Numbered from the stretch's first letter, positions 18,348-27,930 are shown. The stretch: 64,000 nucleotides of DNA from Denitratimonas sp037478135 (GCF_037478135.1 NZ_JBBHDV010000002.1:1-64000); one strand, 5' to 3'. Made by a program: numbers and translations. The notes: generated by a model not told the origin, from the letters alone.

Positions 18348-19544
18348 TCAATCCAGATGCACCGTGATCTTCGCCGCTGCGGCGCAGGCCTTGGCACGTG
18401 CTGCGTCGATGTTGTCGGCGCGCGCCAGTGTGACGCCGACGCGGCGCTGGCCTTCGACTCCTGGTTTGCCGAACAGGCGCAGCGCGGTATCGGCTTCGGC
18501 CAGCGCATTGGCCACGCTGGAAAAGCGCGGCACGCCATGGCCGTACGCCAGCAGTGCGCAGGAAGCGCTAGGGCCGTATTGGCGGATCAACGGGATCGGC
18601 AGGCCGAGGATGGAGCGCACATGCAGTGCGAACTCGGACAGTTCCTGCGAGACCAGCGTCACCAGCCCGGTATCGTGCGGGCGCGGCGAGACTTCGGAAA
18701 ACAGCACTTCATCACCACGCACGAACAGCTCCACGCCGAACACGCCTCGACCGCCGAGCGCGTGCACCACGGCGCGCGCGATGTCCTGCGAGCGTTGCAG
18801 CGCGAGCGCCGACATCGGCTGCGGCTGCCAGCTTTCGCGGTAGTCGCCGTCTTCCTGGGTGTGGCCGATCGGCGCGCAGAAATCGATGCCGTCGCGGTGG
18901 CTGACGGTCAGCAGGGTGATTTCGTAATCGAAGGCGACGAAACCTTCGACGATCACGCGTCCGGCGCCGGCGCGGCCGCCACGCTGGGCGTAGTCCCAGG
19001 CGCTGTCGATACCGGCTTCGTCGCGCACCAGGCTCTGGCCCTTGCCGGACGAACTCATCACCGGCTTGACCACGCAGGGCAGGCCGATGGTGCTGATCGC
19101 CTGGCGGTATTCCTCATGCGTATCGACGAAGCGGTAGGGCGACGTCGGCAGGCCGAGTTCCTCGGCGGCGAGGCGGCGGATGCCTTCGCGGTCCATCGTC
19201 AGCTGGGTGGCGCGCGCGGTCGGCACCACGCACAGGCCGTTCTCGCGTTCCATCGCTGCCAGCGTCGCGGTGTGGATGGCCTCGATCTCCGGCACCACCA
19301 GATGCGGCTGAACCTCCGCGATCAGCGCACGCAATGTGACAGGATCGAGCATGTCCAGCACCACGGCGCGGTGTGCCACCTGCATCGCCGGGGCGTTGGC
19401 ATAGCGGTCGGCGGCGATCACCTCCACGCCCAGGCGCTGCGCTTCAATCGCCACTTCCTTGCCGAGTTCGCCCGAACCCAGCAACAGCAGGCGGACCGCG
19501 CTGCTGCTCGACGGTGTGCCGAAATCCGGTGAATCCAGGTTCAT
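18348..19544 (-). CDS. purT: Formate-dependent GAR transformylase PurT
   Basis: ATP-grasp enzyme that formylates glycinamide ribonucleotide using formate and ATP, the folate-independent route in purine synthesis. 398 residues from ATG 19544. Nucleotide-binding LLGSGELGKEV near the N-terminus, then VVKPVMSSSGKGQSLV and the metal-binding GVELFVRGDEVLFSEVSPRPHD are intact. Convergent with hslR; divergent from the secreted-protein gene at 19667. Confidence 0.97.
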   Translation of the reverse strand: MNLDSPDFGTPSSSSAVRLLLLGSGELGKEVAIEAQRLGVEVIAADRYANAPAMQVAHRAVVLDMLDPVTLRALIAEVQPHLVVPEIEAIHTATLAAMERENGLCVVPTARATQLTMDREGIRRLAAEELGLPTSPYRFVDTHEEYRQAISTIGLPCVVKPVMSSSGKGQSLVRDEAGIDSAWDYAQRGGRAGAGRVIVEGFVAFDYEITLLTVSHRDGIDFCAPIGHTQEDGDYRESWQPQPMSALALQRSQDIARAVVHALGGRGVFGVELFVRGDEVLFSEVSPRPHDTGLVTLVSQELSEFALHVRSILGLPIPLIRQYGPSASCALLAYGHGVPRFSSVANALAEADTALRLFGKPGVEGQRRVGVTLARADNIDAARAKACAAAAKITVHLD

Positions 19545-19666
19545 TCGTGCCTCCAGCAGCATCGCACCAGCCGGCCATTGTAGTGCCTGGCCGGAAGCGC
19601 GATGCGACATGGCTGCGGTGGCAGGCGTTCATCCGGCAGACCGGACGCATGGCATCATCGGGCCTG

Positions 19667-20620
19667 ATGAACCGGATTGCCGCCCTGTTGCTGCTGAGCC
19701 TGATCGCGCTGCCTGCCGGTGCGCGCGAGCCCGGCCGCGATGCGCAGCCCGATCCGCCGCCGCCGTTGCCCGAAGGGGTGGAGCTGGCGGCCTTGATCAC
19801 CGATTCGCGCCTGTCGGAAATCAGCGGGCTGGCGCTGTCGCGCCGCCATCCGGACATCTTCTGGATGCACAACGACAGTCACGACGCCAATGCGCTGTAC
19901 GGCGTCGATGTGCAGGGCCGGATCCGCGCCACGCTGCAACTGCCGGTGCCCAATATCGACTGGGAAGACATCAGCAGTTTCGAACATGCCGGCCGCAGCT
20001 GGCTGCTGGTGGCCGACACCGGCGACAACGGCGGCATACGCACCGAACTGGCGCTGCACCTGCTGCCCGAACCCGGCACCCTGGCCGACCACGATATCGC
20101 CGCCGAGGTGGTGCGCACGATCCGCTTCCGTTGGCCGGATGGCGCGCGCGACTGCGAAGCGGTGGCGGTGGATGTGCAGCATGGTGCGATCTACCTGATC
20201 GGCAAGAAGCGCACCCCGCCGGACCTGTTCCGGCTGCCACTGTGGCCGGAGGAAAACCAGCCGCCCGATACGCTGCACGAGGCCGAACGCATCGGCACCC
20301 TGGCCGGCATCGTGCAACCCACGGCCGAAGATCTGGCGCGCAGCCCGGTTTACGGGCGCTACCGCTCGCAGATCACGGCCGCCGACGTCAGCGCCGATGG
20401 GCGTTATTTCGCAGTGATGAGTTACCTGCATATCTACCTGTGGCCGCGCCATCGCGACGGCTGGGGCGCGGCGCTGGCACAGCCGCCGCAACAGCGTGAT
20501 CTGCCGTGGATGGCACAGGCCGAGGCGATGGGTTTCGATGCGGAAGGCCGCGCACTGTGGCTCAGTTCCGAACGCCTGCCGGCGCCGCTGATCCGCATGG
20601 ATCTTTCGGTGCAGCCCTGA
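19667..20620 (+). CDS. Secreted beta-propeller-like protein, unknown
   Basis: 317-residue protein with a signal peptide (MNRIAALLLLSLIALPAGA). The body has repeated strand patterns and propeller-type phrases such as SEISGLALSRRHPDIFWMHN, ISSFEHAGRSWLLVADTGDN and DCEAVAVDVQHGAIYLIGKK. This order (SEISG, WMHNDS, DTGDN) recalls a family of periplasmic proteins without firm function. No catalytic motif recognised. Start ATG 19667 chosen for the signal peptide. Confidence 0.6.
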   Translation: MNRIAALLLLSLIALPAGAREPGRDAQPDPPPPLPEGVELAALITDSRLSEISGLALSRRHPDIFWMHNDSHDANALYGVDVQGRIRATLQLPVPNIDWEDISSFEHAGRSWLLVADTGDNGGIRTELALHLLPEPGTLADHDIAAEVVRTIRFRWPDGARDCEAVAVDVQHGAIYLIGKKRTPPDLFRLPLWPEENQPPDTLHEAERIGTLAGIVQPTAEDLARSPVYGRYRSQITAADVSADGRYFAVMSYLHIYLWPRHRDGWGAALAQPPQQRDLPWMAQAEAMGFDAEGRALWLSSERLPAPLIRMDLSVQP

Positions 20621-20734
20621 TCCGGCTGCGGCTTATTCCGGGCTTTCACTGCCGTTTGCATCGACAGAAAATGCGCGCAGCGCCCGCGTGCCGGGCGTAA
20701 GCTGAAAACCCGTATTCGCGCGCCGGAGGCGGCG

Positions 20735-21028
20735 ATGAAGGACTATTGGAACAACCGCATATTCCGGATCGGCGCGATCATCGCACTGGTCGGCTGGTCG
20801 GCTGGTCGGCTGGTCGCCGCTGCTGCTGATCATCGTGCTGGCCGGCATCGGCCTGTGGCCGAACCCGAATCCGATCGGCCCGGGATTGCTGTTTTTCTTC
20901 AGTTTCTGGCCGGCCGTGGTGTGCATGGCGCTGGGCATCTTCCAGGTGTGGCGCGGGGCGGCGCTGAGAAGCGGAAACCCGGCGCTGGTCGGATTCATCT
21001 GGCGGTGGGCCGTCGGGCGGCAGCATAG
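20735..21028 (+). pseudogene. Small membrane protein interrupted by an 8-bp tandem repeat
   Basis: Begins MKDYWNNRIFRIGAIIALVGW, a plausible first membrane helix. At 20786-20816 lie nearly four copies of CTGGTCGG, and downstream the hydrophobic coding sense (LLLIIVLAGIGLWPNPNPIG, FFFSFWPAVVCMALGIF) continues in another frame. As it stands the frame gives 97 residues with a nonsense C-terminus ending at 21028. Adding one unit or deleting two restores one frame (GWSPLLLIIVLAG). In that frame no stop occurs before lolA's own stop, so the restored product would run into lolA. Family unknown. Confidence 0.6.
20786..20816. repeat. 8-bp tandem repeat CTGGTCGG
   Basis: Three full copies plus seven bases of a fourth. 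The unit is not a multiple of three and sits inside a coding sequence, so copy-number change shifts the frame. Confidence 0.95.
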
Positions 21029-21092
21029 GCCGCAGCACGCTGGCATCATCCTGCCGCGTTCCATCGTTCCATTGCCCCGCTGGAGGTTCTGC

Positions 21093-21785
21093 ATGCCCAA
21101 TTCCCCGACCCGTCGTCTGGCAATGAGTGCCGCGTTCGCTCTTGGCATGGCCGCAGCCTGGACCTTCGCCCATGCGGCCGAACCGCAGGCCCTGCTGGAA
21201 GGCTTCATGCGCGATGTGCAGGGCCTGTCCGGCGATTTCCGCCAGCGTGTGCTGGATCCGGATGGCCGCGTCGAGGAAGACAGTCAGGGCCGGATTGCAT
21301 TGGCGGTGCCGCGCCAGTTCCGCTGGGAATACGAAACCCCGTTCCCGCAGTTGATCGTGGCCGATGGCAGCCGCGTGTGGATCTTCGATCCGGATCTGGA
21401 ACAGGTGCAGGTGCGCCCGCAGGATGCCGAGGAACAGCGCAGCCCGCTCAGTGCGCTGACCGACCCGGACGAACTGGAGCGTCAGTTCATCGTCGCCGAT
21501 GGTGGCCAGAGTGAAGGTCTGGACTGGGTGACGCTGGAGCCGCGTGACGCGGATGCGGGCTTCAGTTCCGGCCGCCTGGGATTCGCCGAAGGCCAGCTGT
21601 TGCGGATGGACATGACCGATTCGCTTGGGCAACGCACCCGGATCGAGTTTTCCGGCTGGAAGCGCAATTCCGCGTTCGCTCCGGACACCTTCCGCTTCGT
21701 GCCGCCGCCCGGCGTGGACGTGATCGGTGACGCCGGCGAAGTGGAAGTGGAAGCAGCGACGCAGGCCTTCCCGCTCGAGGATTGA
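21093..21785 (+). CDS. lolA: Outer-membrane lipoprotein carrier LolA
   Basis: Periplasmic chaperone that ferries lipoproteins from LolCDE to LolB. 230 residues with a signal peptide (SAAFALGMAAAWTFAHA). The mature protein shows the LolA pattern: LSGDFRQRVLD, GRIALAVPRQFRWEYETPFPQ, LIVADGSRVWIFDPDLEQV and the late RIEFSGWKRN. TGGAGG precedes ATG 21093. The frame is open upstream to the out-of-phase small gene. Confidence 0.93.
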   Translation: MPNSPTRRLAMSAAFALGMAAAWTFAHAAEPQALLEGFMRDVQGLSGDFRQRVLDPDGRVEEDSQGRIALAVPRQFRWEYETPFPQLIVADGSRVWIFDPDLEQVQVRPQDAEEQRSPLSALTDPDELERQFIVADGGQSEGLDWVTLEPRDADAGFSSGRLGFAEGQLLRMDMTDSLGQRTRIEFSGWKRNSAFAPDTFRFVPPPGVDVIGDAGEVEVEAATQAFPLED

Positions 21786-21918
21786 GCCGGCTGCAGCGGC
21801 CGCGCACGCGCCGGATCGCGAACGCTGCGGGGCATCGCATGTGGCGCCGCCTGCGTTTTCCGGCGTCGTATCCGGGCTAGAATCGCCGGTCACCCGTTCC
21901 GAACCGCACGAGTCCTGC

Positions 21919-22488
21919 ATGAGCATCAAGAGCGACATCTGGATCTGCCGCATGGCGGAGCAAGAGGGCATGATTTCCCCGTTCGAGCCCGGCCAGGTGC
22001 GGCATAACCCGTCCGGCGGGCGGATCGTGTCGTATGGCACCAGCAGCTACGGTTATGACGTGCGCTGCGCCAACGAGTTCAAGGTGTTCACCAACATCAA
22101 TTCCACCGTGGTCGATCCCAAGGATTTCGACTCGGGAAATTTCGTGGACTTCACCGGCGAAGTCTGCATCATCCCGCCCAATTCGTTTGCACTGGCGCGC
22201 ACCGTCGAATATTTCCGCATCCCGCGCTCGACCCTGGTGGTGTGCCTGGGGAAAAGCACCTACGCGCGCTGCGGCATCATCGTCAACGTCACGCCGCTGG
22301 AACCGGAATGGGAAGGCCATGTGACGCTGGAGTTCTCCAATACCACGCCGCTGCCGGCGAAGATCTACGCCAACGAGGGCGTGGCGCAGATGCTGTTCTT
22401 CGAATCGGACGAAATCTGCGAAACCAGCTACCGCGACCGTGGTGGAAAGTATCAGGGCCAGCGCGGTGTGACGTTGCCGCGGACCTGA
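21919..22488 (+). CDS. dcd: dCTP deaminase
   Basis: Deaminates dCTP to dUTP, feeding dUMP and then dTMP synthesis. 189 residues from ATG 21919 (MSIKSDIWI). Conserved segments SYGTSSYGYDVRCANEF, PPNSFALARTVEYFRIP, STYARCGIIVNVTPLEPEWE with the catalytic Glu, and YQGQRGVTLPR are present. Confidence 0.97.
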   Translation: MSIKSDIWICRMAEQEGMISPFEPGQVRHNPSGGRIVSYGTSSYGYDVRCANEFKVFTNINSTVVDPKDFDSGNFVDFTGEVCIIPPNSFALARTVEYFRIPRSTLVVCLGKSTYARCGIIVNVTPLEPEWEGHVTLEFSNTTPLPAKIYANEGVAQMLFFESDEICETSYRDRGGKYQGQRGVTLPRT

Positions 22489-22758
22489 GCCCGACTCTCG
22501 CCCTCGCTCTGCAGACCGGCTCAAGCCGCGCAGCGGTGAGGCGCTTTTCAACAACCGCAGGTGGGTCAGCCGACGTGGCGCTGATTGACCGCTCGAATGC
22601 CTGCAAGGCCCGAGGTCTCAAGGTTGTGCTGGTTGGTCTTGCGGTGTCGGGGTTCGCGTTGCTCACCCCGACCTATGTTGGTGACCAGTTTCGCCGGATT
22701 GTTGGAAGCGATACACGCCGGTGGTCTCCCAAGGTTTGGCGCCACAGGTAACGCCAAC
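22489..22758. other. Non-coding gap between dcd and scoB
   Basis: About 270 bases between the convergent dcd and scoB genes, ahead of the shared terminator. No open frame with recognisable protein, no tRNA and no clear promoter was found. Confidence 0.6.
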
Positions 22759-22793
22759 AAAAAAGCCCCGACGAACTCGTCGGGGCCTTTTTG
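22759..22793. terminator. Bidirectional terminator between dcd and scoB
   Basis: Stem GCCCCGACGA / TCGTCGGGGC with an A-run before it and a T-run after it. Most likely ends the scoAB transcript and any read-through from dcd. Confidence 0.88.
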
Positions 22794-22813
22794 TATGTTG
22801 CGCGGGTTGGTGG

Positions 22814-23446
22814 TTACGCGGCCAGCAGCGGCACGCCAGTGCGTTCGGCCACGGTTTCCAGGGTTTCGTCGGGGGCCAGTTCCACCACTTTGAGGCCGTC
22901 GGGGGTGATGTCGAACACGCCCAGGTCGGTGATGATGCGGTTGACCACTCCCACGCCGGTCAGCGGCAGGGTGCATTCGGGCAGGATCTTGTGCTCGCCG
23001 TTGCGGGCCACGTGCTCCATCAGCACCACGACGCGCTTGACGCCGGCCACCAGGTCCATCGCGCCGCCCATGCCCTTGACCATCTTGCCGGGCACCATCC
23101 AGTTGGCCAGATCGCCCTGGTGGGTGACCTGCATCGCGCCGAGGATGGCCAGATCGATGTGGCCGCCACGGATCATCGCGAAGCTGTCATGGCTGCCGAA
23201 ATAGCTGGCGCCTTGGCGTGCGGTGACGGTCTGCTTGCCGGCGTTGATCAGGTCGGCGTCGACTTCGTCTTCGGTCGGGAACGGGCCGATGCCGAGCAGG
23301 CCGTTTTCCGATTGCAGCCATACGTCAACGCCGTCGGGGATGTGGTTGGCCACCAGCGTCGGCAGGCCGATGCCGAGGTTGACGTAGGCGCCATCGGTCA
23401 GTTCCCTGGCGGCACGCTGTGCCATTTGATCGCGGTTCCAAGCCAT
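22814..23446 (-). CDS. scoB: 3-oxoacid CoA-transferase subunit B
   Basis: Beta subunit (210 residues) of succinyl-CoA:3-ketoacid CoA-transferase, which activates acetoacetate. Contains YVNLGIGLPTLVANHIPDG and the catalytic Glu region SENGLLGIGPFP, plus GGHIDLAILGAMQV. Its ATG overlaps the scoA stop by one base (TGATG). Confidence 0.95.
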   Translation of the reverse strand: MAWNRDQMAQRAARELTDGAYVNLGIGLPTLVANHIPDGVDVWLQSENGLLGIGPFPTEDEVDADLINAGKQTVTARQGASYFGSHDSFAMIRGGHIDLAILGAMQVTHQGDLANWMVPGKMVKGMGGAMDLVAGVKRVVVLMEHVARNGEHKILPECTLPLTGVGVVNRIITDLGVFDITPDGLKVVELAPDETLETVAERTGVPLLAA

Positions 23447-24156
23447 CAGCGGTTCTCCTCTTGGCGAACGGTGCGTTGTTCGATGCGTTTTTCCGGGCTG
23501 GCGTTGACCACGATGCGGTCGACGTAGATGCCGGGCAGGTGGATCTGGTCCGGGTCCAGCGCACCGACTTCGACCAGTTCCTCCACTTCCACCACGCAGA
23601 CCTTGCCGGCCATGGCGCAGGCCGGGTTGAAGTTGCGCGCGGTCTTGCGGAACAGCAGGTTGCCCGAGGCATCCGCCTTCCACGCCTTGATCAGCGCCAC
23701 GTCGGCCACCAGTGCGGTTTCCATCACGTAGTGCTTGCCGTTGAACTCGCGGGTTTCCTTGCCTTCGGCCACCACGGTGCCGTAGCCGGTGGCGGTGAAG
23801 AAGGCCGGGATACCGGCGCCGCCGGCGCGCAGGCGTTCGGCCAGGGTGCCCTGCGGGTTGAATTCCAGTTCCAGCTCGCCGGCCAGGAACTGGCGTTCGA
23901 ACTCCTTGTTCTCGCCCACGTAGGACGAAATCATCTTGCTGATCTGGCGGGTTTCCAGCAGCTGGCCGAGGCCGAAGCCGTCGACACCGGCATTGTTGGA
24001 AATCGCGGTCAGGTTCTTCACGCCCGAATCGCGCAGCGCCGCGATCAGGGCCTCGGGAATGCCGCAGAGGCCGAAGCCGCCGACCGCCAGGGTCTGGCCG
24101 TCGGCAACCACGCCTTCAAGGGCGCTGGCGGCGGTGGCGAACAGTTTGTTTTGCAT
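23446..24156 (-). CDS. scoA: 3-oxoacid CoA-transferase subunit A
   Basis: Alpha subunit (236 residues). CoA-binding GGFGLCGIPEALIAAL and the family signature GVDGFGLGQLLETRQI are clear. With ScoB it links acetoacetate (for example from PHB breakdown) to the TCA cycle, consistent with phaZ and the phasin gene in the window. Confidence 0.95.
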   Translation of the reverse strand: MQNKLFATAASALEGVVADGQTLAVGGFGLCGIPEALIAALRDSGVKNLTAISNNAGVDGFGLGQLLETRQISKMISSYVGENKEFERQFLAGELELEFNPQGTLAERLRAGGAGIPAFFTATGYGTVVAEGKETREFNGKHYVMETALVADVALIKAWKADASGNLLFRKTARNFNPACAMAGKVCVVEVEELVEVGALDPDQIHLPGIYVDRIVVNASPEKRIEQRTVRQEENR

Positions 24157-24427
24157 CGGTGGTCCTTTGCTCCGGATGGATGGATGCGGCCATGTTCGGA
24201 TGTGCGGGCGCCAGCGTCGAGTGTCCTAAAGTCCCATTCCCGGCGCCTGCCTTACCGCTGCGGCCAGCACGACATTGTGGCGCAGCGCGCCCGCGCTTGC
24301 CGGTTCGTGTGGTCGAACAGGCGGATGTGGCGGCCCTGCGGCGGCACCGTAGCGCGGCGGCGAAGCCCGCTGCCGGCACGCGCCGACGCTTCGATGCGGA
24401 GCGGCGAGGCGCTAAAGTGGGCGCATC

Positions 24428-24685
24428 ATGCACGTCGTCTACGAACCGGAAAACCTGATCGAAGCGCATCTGCTCAAGGGCCTGCTGGCACAGGCCGGCA
24501 TCGCCGCGCACATTCGCGGCGAACACCTCACCGGCGCGATGGGCGAGCTGCCGGCGCTGGGGCTGCTGGCGGTGATGGTGGTCGACGAGGATGCCGACGC
24601 CGCGCGTGCGCTGATCGCCGATTGGCATGCGGCCACGCCGGAATCCGGCGGCGGTACGGGAGACGACGGTTTCCTGCGCGCCTGA
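24428..24685 (+). CDS. DUF2007 small protein
   Basis: 85 residues. Matches the DUF2007 pattern (VYEPENLIEAHLLKGLLAQA, GIAAHIRGEHL, VMVVDEDADAARALIADW), a small ferredoxin-like fold of unproven role once called a putative signal transducer. It lies 99 bases upstream of dnaX, same strand. Confidence 0.8.
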   Translation: MHVVYEPENLIEAHLLKGLLAQAGIAAHIRGEHLTGAMGELPALGLLAVMVVDEDADAARALIADWHAATPESGGGTGDDGFLRA

Positions 24686-24784
24686 GCCGTTTCCCGCCAT
24701 CCCCACGGCGTGCTGGCGGCGCGCTGCTTGGCCGTATGGGGGTAGGGTTGGCACAATGGCCGTTCGTTTCCCGATTCCGGTGCC

Positions 24785-26491
24785 ATGTCCTATCTCGTTC
24801 TTGCCCGCAAGTGGCGGCCCCGGCGGTTTTCCGAGCTGGTCGGCCAGGAACACGTCGTGCGTGCGCTGTCCAACGCGCTGGAAACCGGGCGCGTGCATCA
24901 CGCCTTCCTGTTCACCGGCACGCGCGGCGTCGGCAAGACCACGATCGCGCGCATCTTCGCCAAGAGCCTGAACTGTATCCAGGGTGTCGGTGCCGAACCC
25001 TGCGGCGAGTGCGAGATCTGCCAGGCGGTGGATCAGGGCCGTTTCGTCGATCTGCTGGAAATCGACGCCGCCTCCAATACCGGCGTGGACGATGTGCGTG
25101 AGCTGATCGACAACGCCCAGTACCTGCCCACGCGCGGCCGCTACAAGGTCTATCTGGTGGACGAGGTGCACATGCTGTCGCGCAACGCCTTCAATGCGCT
25201 GCTCAAGACGCTGGAAGAGCCGCCCGAACACGTCAAATTCCTGCTCGCGACCACCGATCCGCAGAAGCTGCCGGCCACCGTGCTCAGCCGCTGCTTGCAA
25301 TTCAATCTGCGGCGGCTGACCCAGGAACAGATCGGCGGGCAGATGCGCCACATCCTGGATGCCGAATCGGTGCCGGCCGATGACGAGGCCATCGCCGAGC
25401 TGGCGCGCGCCGCCGATGGCAGTCTGCGAGATGGGCTTTCGCTGCTGGATCAGGCGCTCGCTTTCGGCGGCGGCCGGGTGCAGACCGACGATGTGCGCGG
25501 CATGCTCGGCAGCGTCGACCGCAACCAGATTTCCGGCCTGCTGGATGCGCTTTCCGCCCATGATGGCGCGCGTCTGATGCAGGTGGCCGAGGACATCGCC
25601 GGATTCGCGCCGGATTTTGCCGGGGTGCTGGATGAACTGGCGCACGCGCTGCATCGCATCCAGCTGACCCAGCTGGTGCCGGATCTGCAGGTGGAGGCCG
25701 AAGGCGTCGATGTGGCGTCGCTGGCCGCCGCGCTGCCGCCGGAAACCGTGCAGCTGTGGTACCAGATGGCGCTGCTGGGACGGCGCGATATCGATCTGGC
25801 ACCGAGCCCGCGGGTCGGCTTTGAAATGACGCTGCTGCGGATGCTGGCCTTCCAGCCGGCTGCGACGCCGGGCGATGCACCGCGACCGGAAGCGCCGCGC
25901 CGTGATCCGGCGGCGGCTCCCGCCAGCCGTGGTGCAGCACCAGGCGATACGCAGGCTGCCGCCAGAAACAATCATTACCCGCCGGCGCCCGCGTCTTCGC
26001 CACCGCCGCCAGCAGCCCGGATTGCAGAAAGCGCCGCGCCGGCCGCCGCACAACCTACGCGTCCGGCAGCAGCGGCCGTGGCCGCGCCGCAATCCATCCA
26101 CGACAACGAAAGCTGGTTGCAGGTGCTGTCGGCCTGCGCCATCAGCGGGCCGGCGCGCGAGCTGGGTGCGAACCTGGCCTTCGTCAGCGCCAGCGATGGC
26201 CGCGTGAAGGTGCACCTGCCTCCGGTGATGGACTACCTGCGCTCTGGCCTGATGGAGCAGCAACTGGTCGACGCGCTGGGCGCGGTGCTGGGCAGCGTGC
26301 CGAAGCTGGAATTCGTGAGCGCACCGGCGGCCGCCAATAGCGAAACCCTGGGAGACCGTACCCGGCGCGAAAACCAGGCGCGCCACGACGACGCCCGCGC
26401 TGCCTTCGCCGACGATCCGGTGGTGCGCGAACTGGTCGCAGGAGGCGCGCAGATCCGTACCGAATCGGTGCGCCCGCGCGACGACGGCTGA
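24785..26491 (+). CDS. dnaX: DNA polymerase III tau/gamma subunit
   Basis: Clamp-loader ATPase, 568 residues. Walker A GTRGVGKTTIARIFAKSLNC, zinc-binding Cys cluster CGECEIC, Walker B VYLVDEVHMLS and sensor segment LLATTDPQKLPATVLSRC. A Pro/Ala-rich linker (about 360-440) leads to a tau-specific domain (SWLQVLSACAISGPARELG). No obvious A-run frameshift site was noticed for a separate gamma form. Forms the usual dnaX-ybaB-recR cluster. Confidence 0.97.
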   Translation: MSYLVLARKWRPRRFSELVGQEHVVRALSNALETGRVHHAFLFTGTRGVGKTTIARIFAKSLNCIQGVGAEPCGECEICQAVDQGRFVDLLEIDAASNTGVDDVRELIDNAQYLPTRGRYKVYLVDEVHMLSRNAFNALLKTLEEPPEHVKFLLATTDPQKLPATVLSRCLQFNLRRLTQEQIGGQMRHILDAESVPADDEAIAELARAADGSLRDGLSLLDQALAFGGGRVQTDDVRGMLGSVDRNQISGLLDALSAHDGARLMQVAEDIAGFAPDFAGVLDELAHALHRIQLTQLVPDLQVEAEGVDVASLAAALPPETVQLWYQMALLGRRDIDLAPSPRVGFEMTLLRMLAFQPAATPGDAPRPEAPRRDPAAAPASRGAAPGDTQAAARNNHYPPAPASSPPPPAARIAESAAPAAAQPTRPAAAAVAAPQSIHDNESWLQVLSACAISGPARELGANLAFVSASDGRVKVHLPPVMDYLRSGLMEQQLVDALGAVLGSVPKLEFVSAPAAANSETLGDRTRRENQARHDDARAAFADDPVVRELVAGGAQIRTESVRPRDDG

Positions 26492-26537
26492 ATCGCGCGA
26501 CACTTTTACATACCCCACATCTTTCAAGGAGAGCGCA

Positions 26538-26867
26538 ATGCGCGGACAACTTGGCAATCTGATGCAGCAGGCCCAGCGCATGCAGGAAAACCTGCAAAAG
26601 GCGCAGGAAGAGTTGGCCAATCTGGAAGTCACCGGCCAGGCCGGCGGCGGCATGGTGCAGGTCACGCTGACCGGCAAGATGGAGGCGCGCCGCGTGCGCA
26701 TCGACCAGGCCGCCGTCGGCGATGACGTGGAAATGCTCGAAGACCTGATCGCCGCCGCGATCAACGACGCGGTCAACAAGGCCAACGAGGAAAGCAACAA
26801 GCGCATGGCCGGAGCCACCGCCGGCATGCCGCTGCCGCCGGGGATGAAGATTCCCGGCCTGTTCTGA
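26538..26867 (+). CDS. ybaB: YbaB/EbfC nucleoid-associated protein
   Basis: 109 residues, DNA-binding dimer. Typical start MRGQLGNLMQQAQRMQENLQ and central GGGMVQVTLTGKMEARRVRI. AAGGAGAG precedes the ATG. Located between dnaX and recR as in most gamma-proteobacteria. Confidence 0.96.
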   Translation: MRGQLGNLMQQAQRMQENLQKAQEELANLEVTGQAGGGMVQVTLTGKMEARRVRIDQAAVGDDVEMLEDLIAAAINDAVNKANEESNKRMAGATAGMPLPPGMKIPGLF

Positions 26868-26931
26868 TGAGCTTCTTCTTTGCTCCCTCGCCCCCGCTTG
26901 CGGAGGAGAGGGAGTCCGCGATCACCCGTGC

Positions 26932-27543
26932 ATGAGCTCCTCCCGCCTGCTCGAAGAACTGATCGAAGCCCTGCGCTGCCTGCCCGGTGTCGGCGGCAAG
27001 ACCGCGCAACGCATGGCGCACCACTTGCTGGAGCGCAACCGCGATGGTGGCCGCCGCCTGGCGCAGCGCTTGAGCGAAGCGATGGACGGCATCGGCAACT
27101 GCGCGCAATGCCGCAACTTCAGCGATACCAAGGTTTGTGCACTGTGCAGCAATGCCTCGCGTGATGCCGCGGTGGTATGCGTGGTGGAAATGCCGGCCGA
27201 CCAGTTTGCGATTGAACAGGCCACCGGCTTTCGCGGCCTGTACTTCGTGCTACTGGGCCGGCTGTCACCGCTTGATGGTCTGGGCCCGCACGAACTCGGG
27301 CTGGATCTGCTCGCCACACGCCTTGCCGATGGCCATGTGCGCGAGCTGATCATCGCCACCAACCCCACCGTCGAAGGTGAGGCCACCGCGCACTATCTGG
27401 CCCAGCTCGCGCGCCAGCACGGGGTGCGGCCCAGCCGTCTTGCGCACGGCGTGCCGCTGGGCGGCGAGCTGGAATACATCGACCGCGGTACGCTGGCGCA
27501 CGCCTTCGGCGCCCGCATGGATATTCCCGACGAATCCCCCTGA
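26932..27543 (+). CDS. recR: Recombination protein RecR
   Basis: 203 residues, works with RecFO to load RecA at gaps. Helix-hairpin-helix LPGVGGKTAQRMAHHLL, C4 zinc finger (CAQCRNFSDTKVCALC) and Toprim domain (VCVVEMPADQFAIEQA, IIATNPTVEGEATAHYLA) are intact. Confidence 0.97.
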   Translation: MSSSRLLEELIEALRCLPGVGGKTAQRMAHHLLERNRDGGRRLAQRLSEAMDGIGNCAQCRNFSDTKVCALCSNASRDAAVVCVVEMPADQFAIEQATGFRGLYFVLLGRLSPLDGLGPHELGLDLLATRLADGHVRELIIATNPTVEGEATAHYLAQLARQHGVRPSRLAHGVPLGGELEYIDRGTLAHAFGARMDIPDESP

Positions 27544-27579
27544 GCCTGCCGCCATCTGCGGCGACACACGAGGTTTGCG

Positions 27580-27930
27580 ATGAGCGACAACGAGACCATC
27601 TTCAGCAAGATCATCCGGCGCGAGATCCCGGCCGACATCGTCTACGAGGACGAGCACGTGCTTGGTTTCCGCGACATCGCGCCGCAGGCGCCCACGCATG
27701 TGTTGTTCATCCCGAAAACCCCGATCGCCACGCTCAACGATCTGCAAACCGAACATGCCGAACTGGCCGGCCGCCTGATCCTGGCCGCCGCTGCGCATGC
27801 GAAGGAGCTGGGCCTGGCCGAAGACGGCTATCGCGTGGTGATGAACTGCAACCAGCTTGGTGGCCAGACCGTCTACCACATCCACCTGCACCTGCTCGCT
27901 GGCCGTCAACTGCACTGGCCGCCAGGCTGA
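27580..27930 (+). CDS. HIT-family nucleotide hydrolase
   Basis: 116-residue histidine-triad protein of the HinT group, which hydrolyses AMP-N phosphoramidates. Contains IFSKIIRREIPADIVYEDE and the triad HIHLHLLAGRQL (HxHxHxx). Same strand as recR, 36 bases downstream. Confidence 0.93.
   Translation: MSDNETIFSKIIRREIPADIVYEDEHVLGFRDIAPQAPTHVLFIPKTPIATLNDLQTEHAELAGRLILAAAAHAKELGLAEDGYRVVMNCNQLGGQTVYHIHLHLLAGRQLHWPPG

Noticed and set aside
24116..26827. A 903-codon minus-strand frame across dnaX
   Set aside because: Antisense shadow of dnaX and ybaB; no family resemblance.
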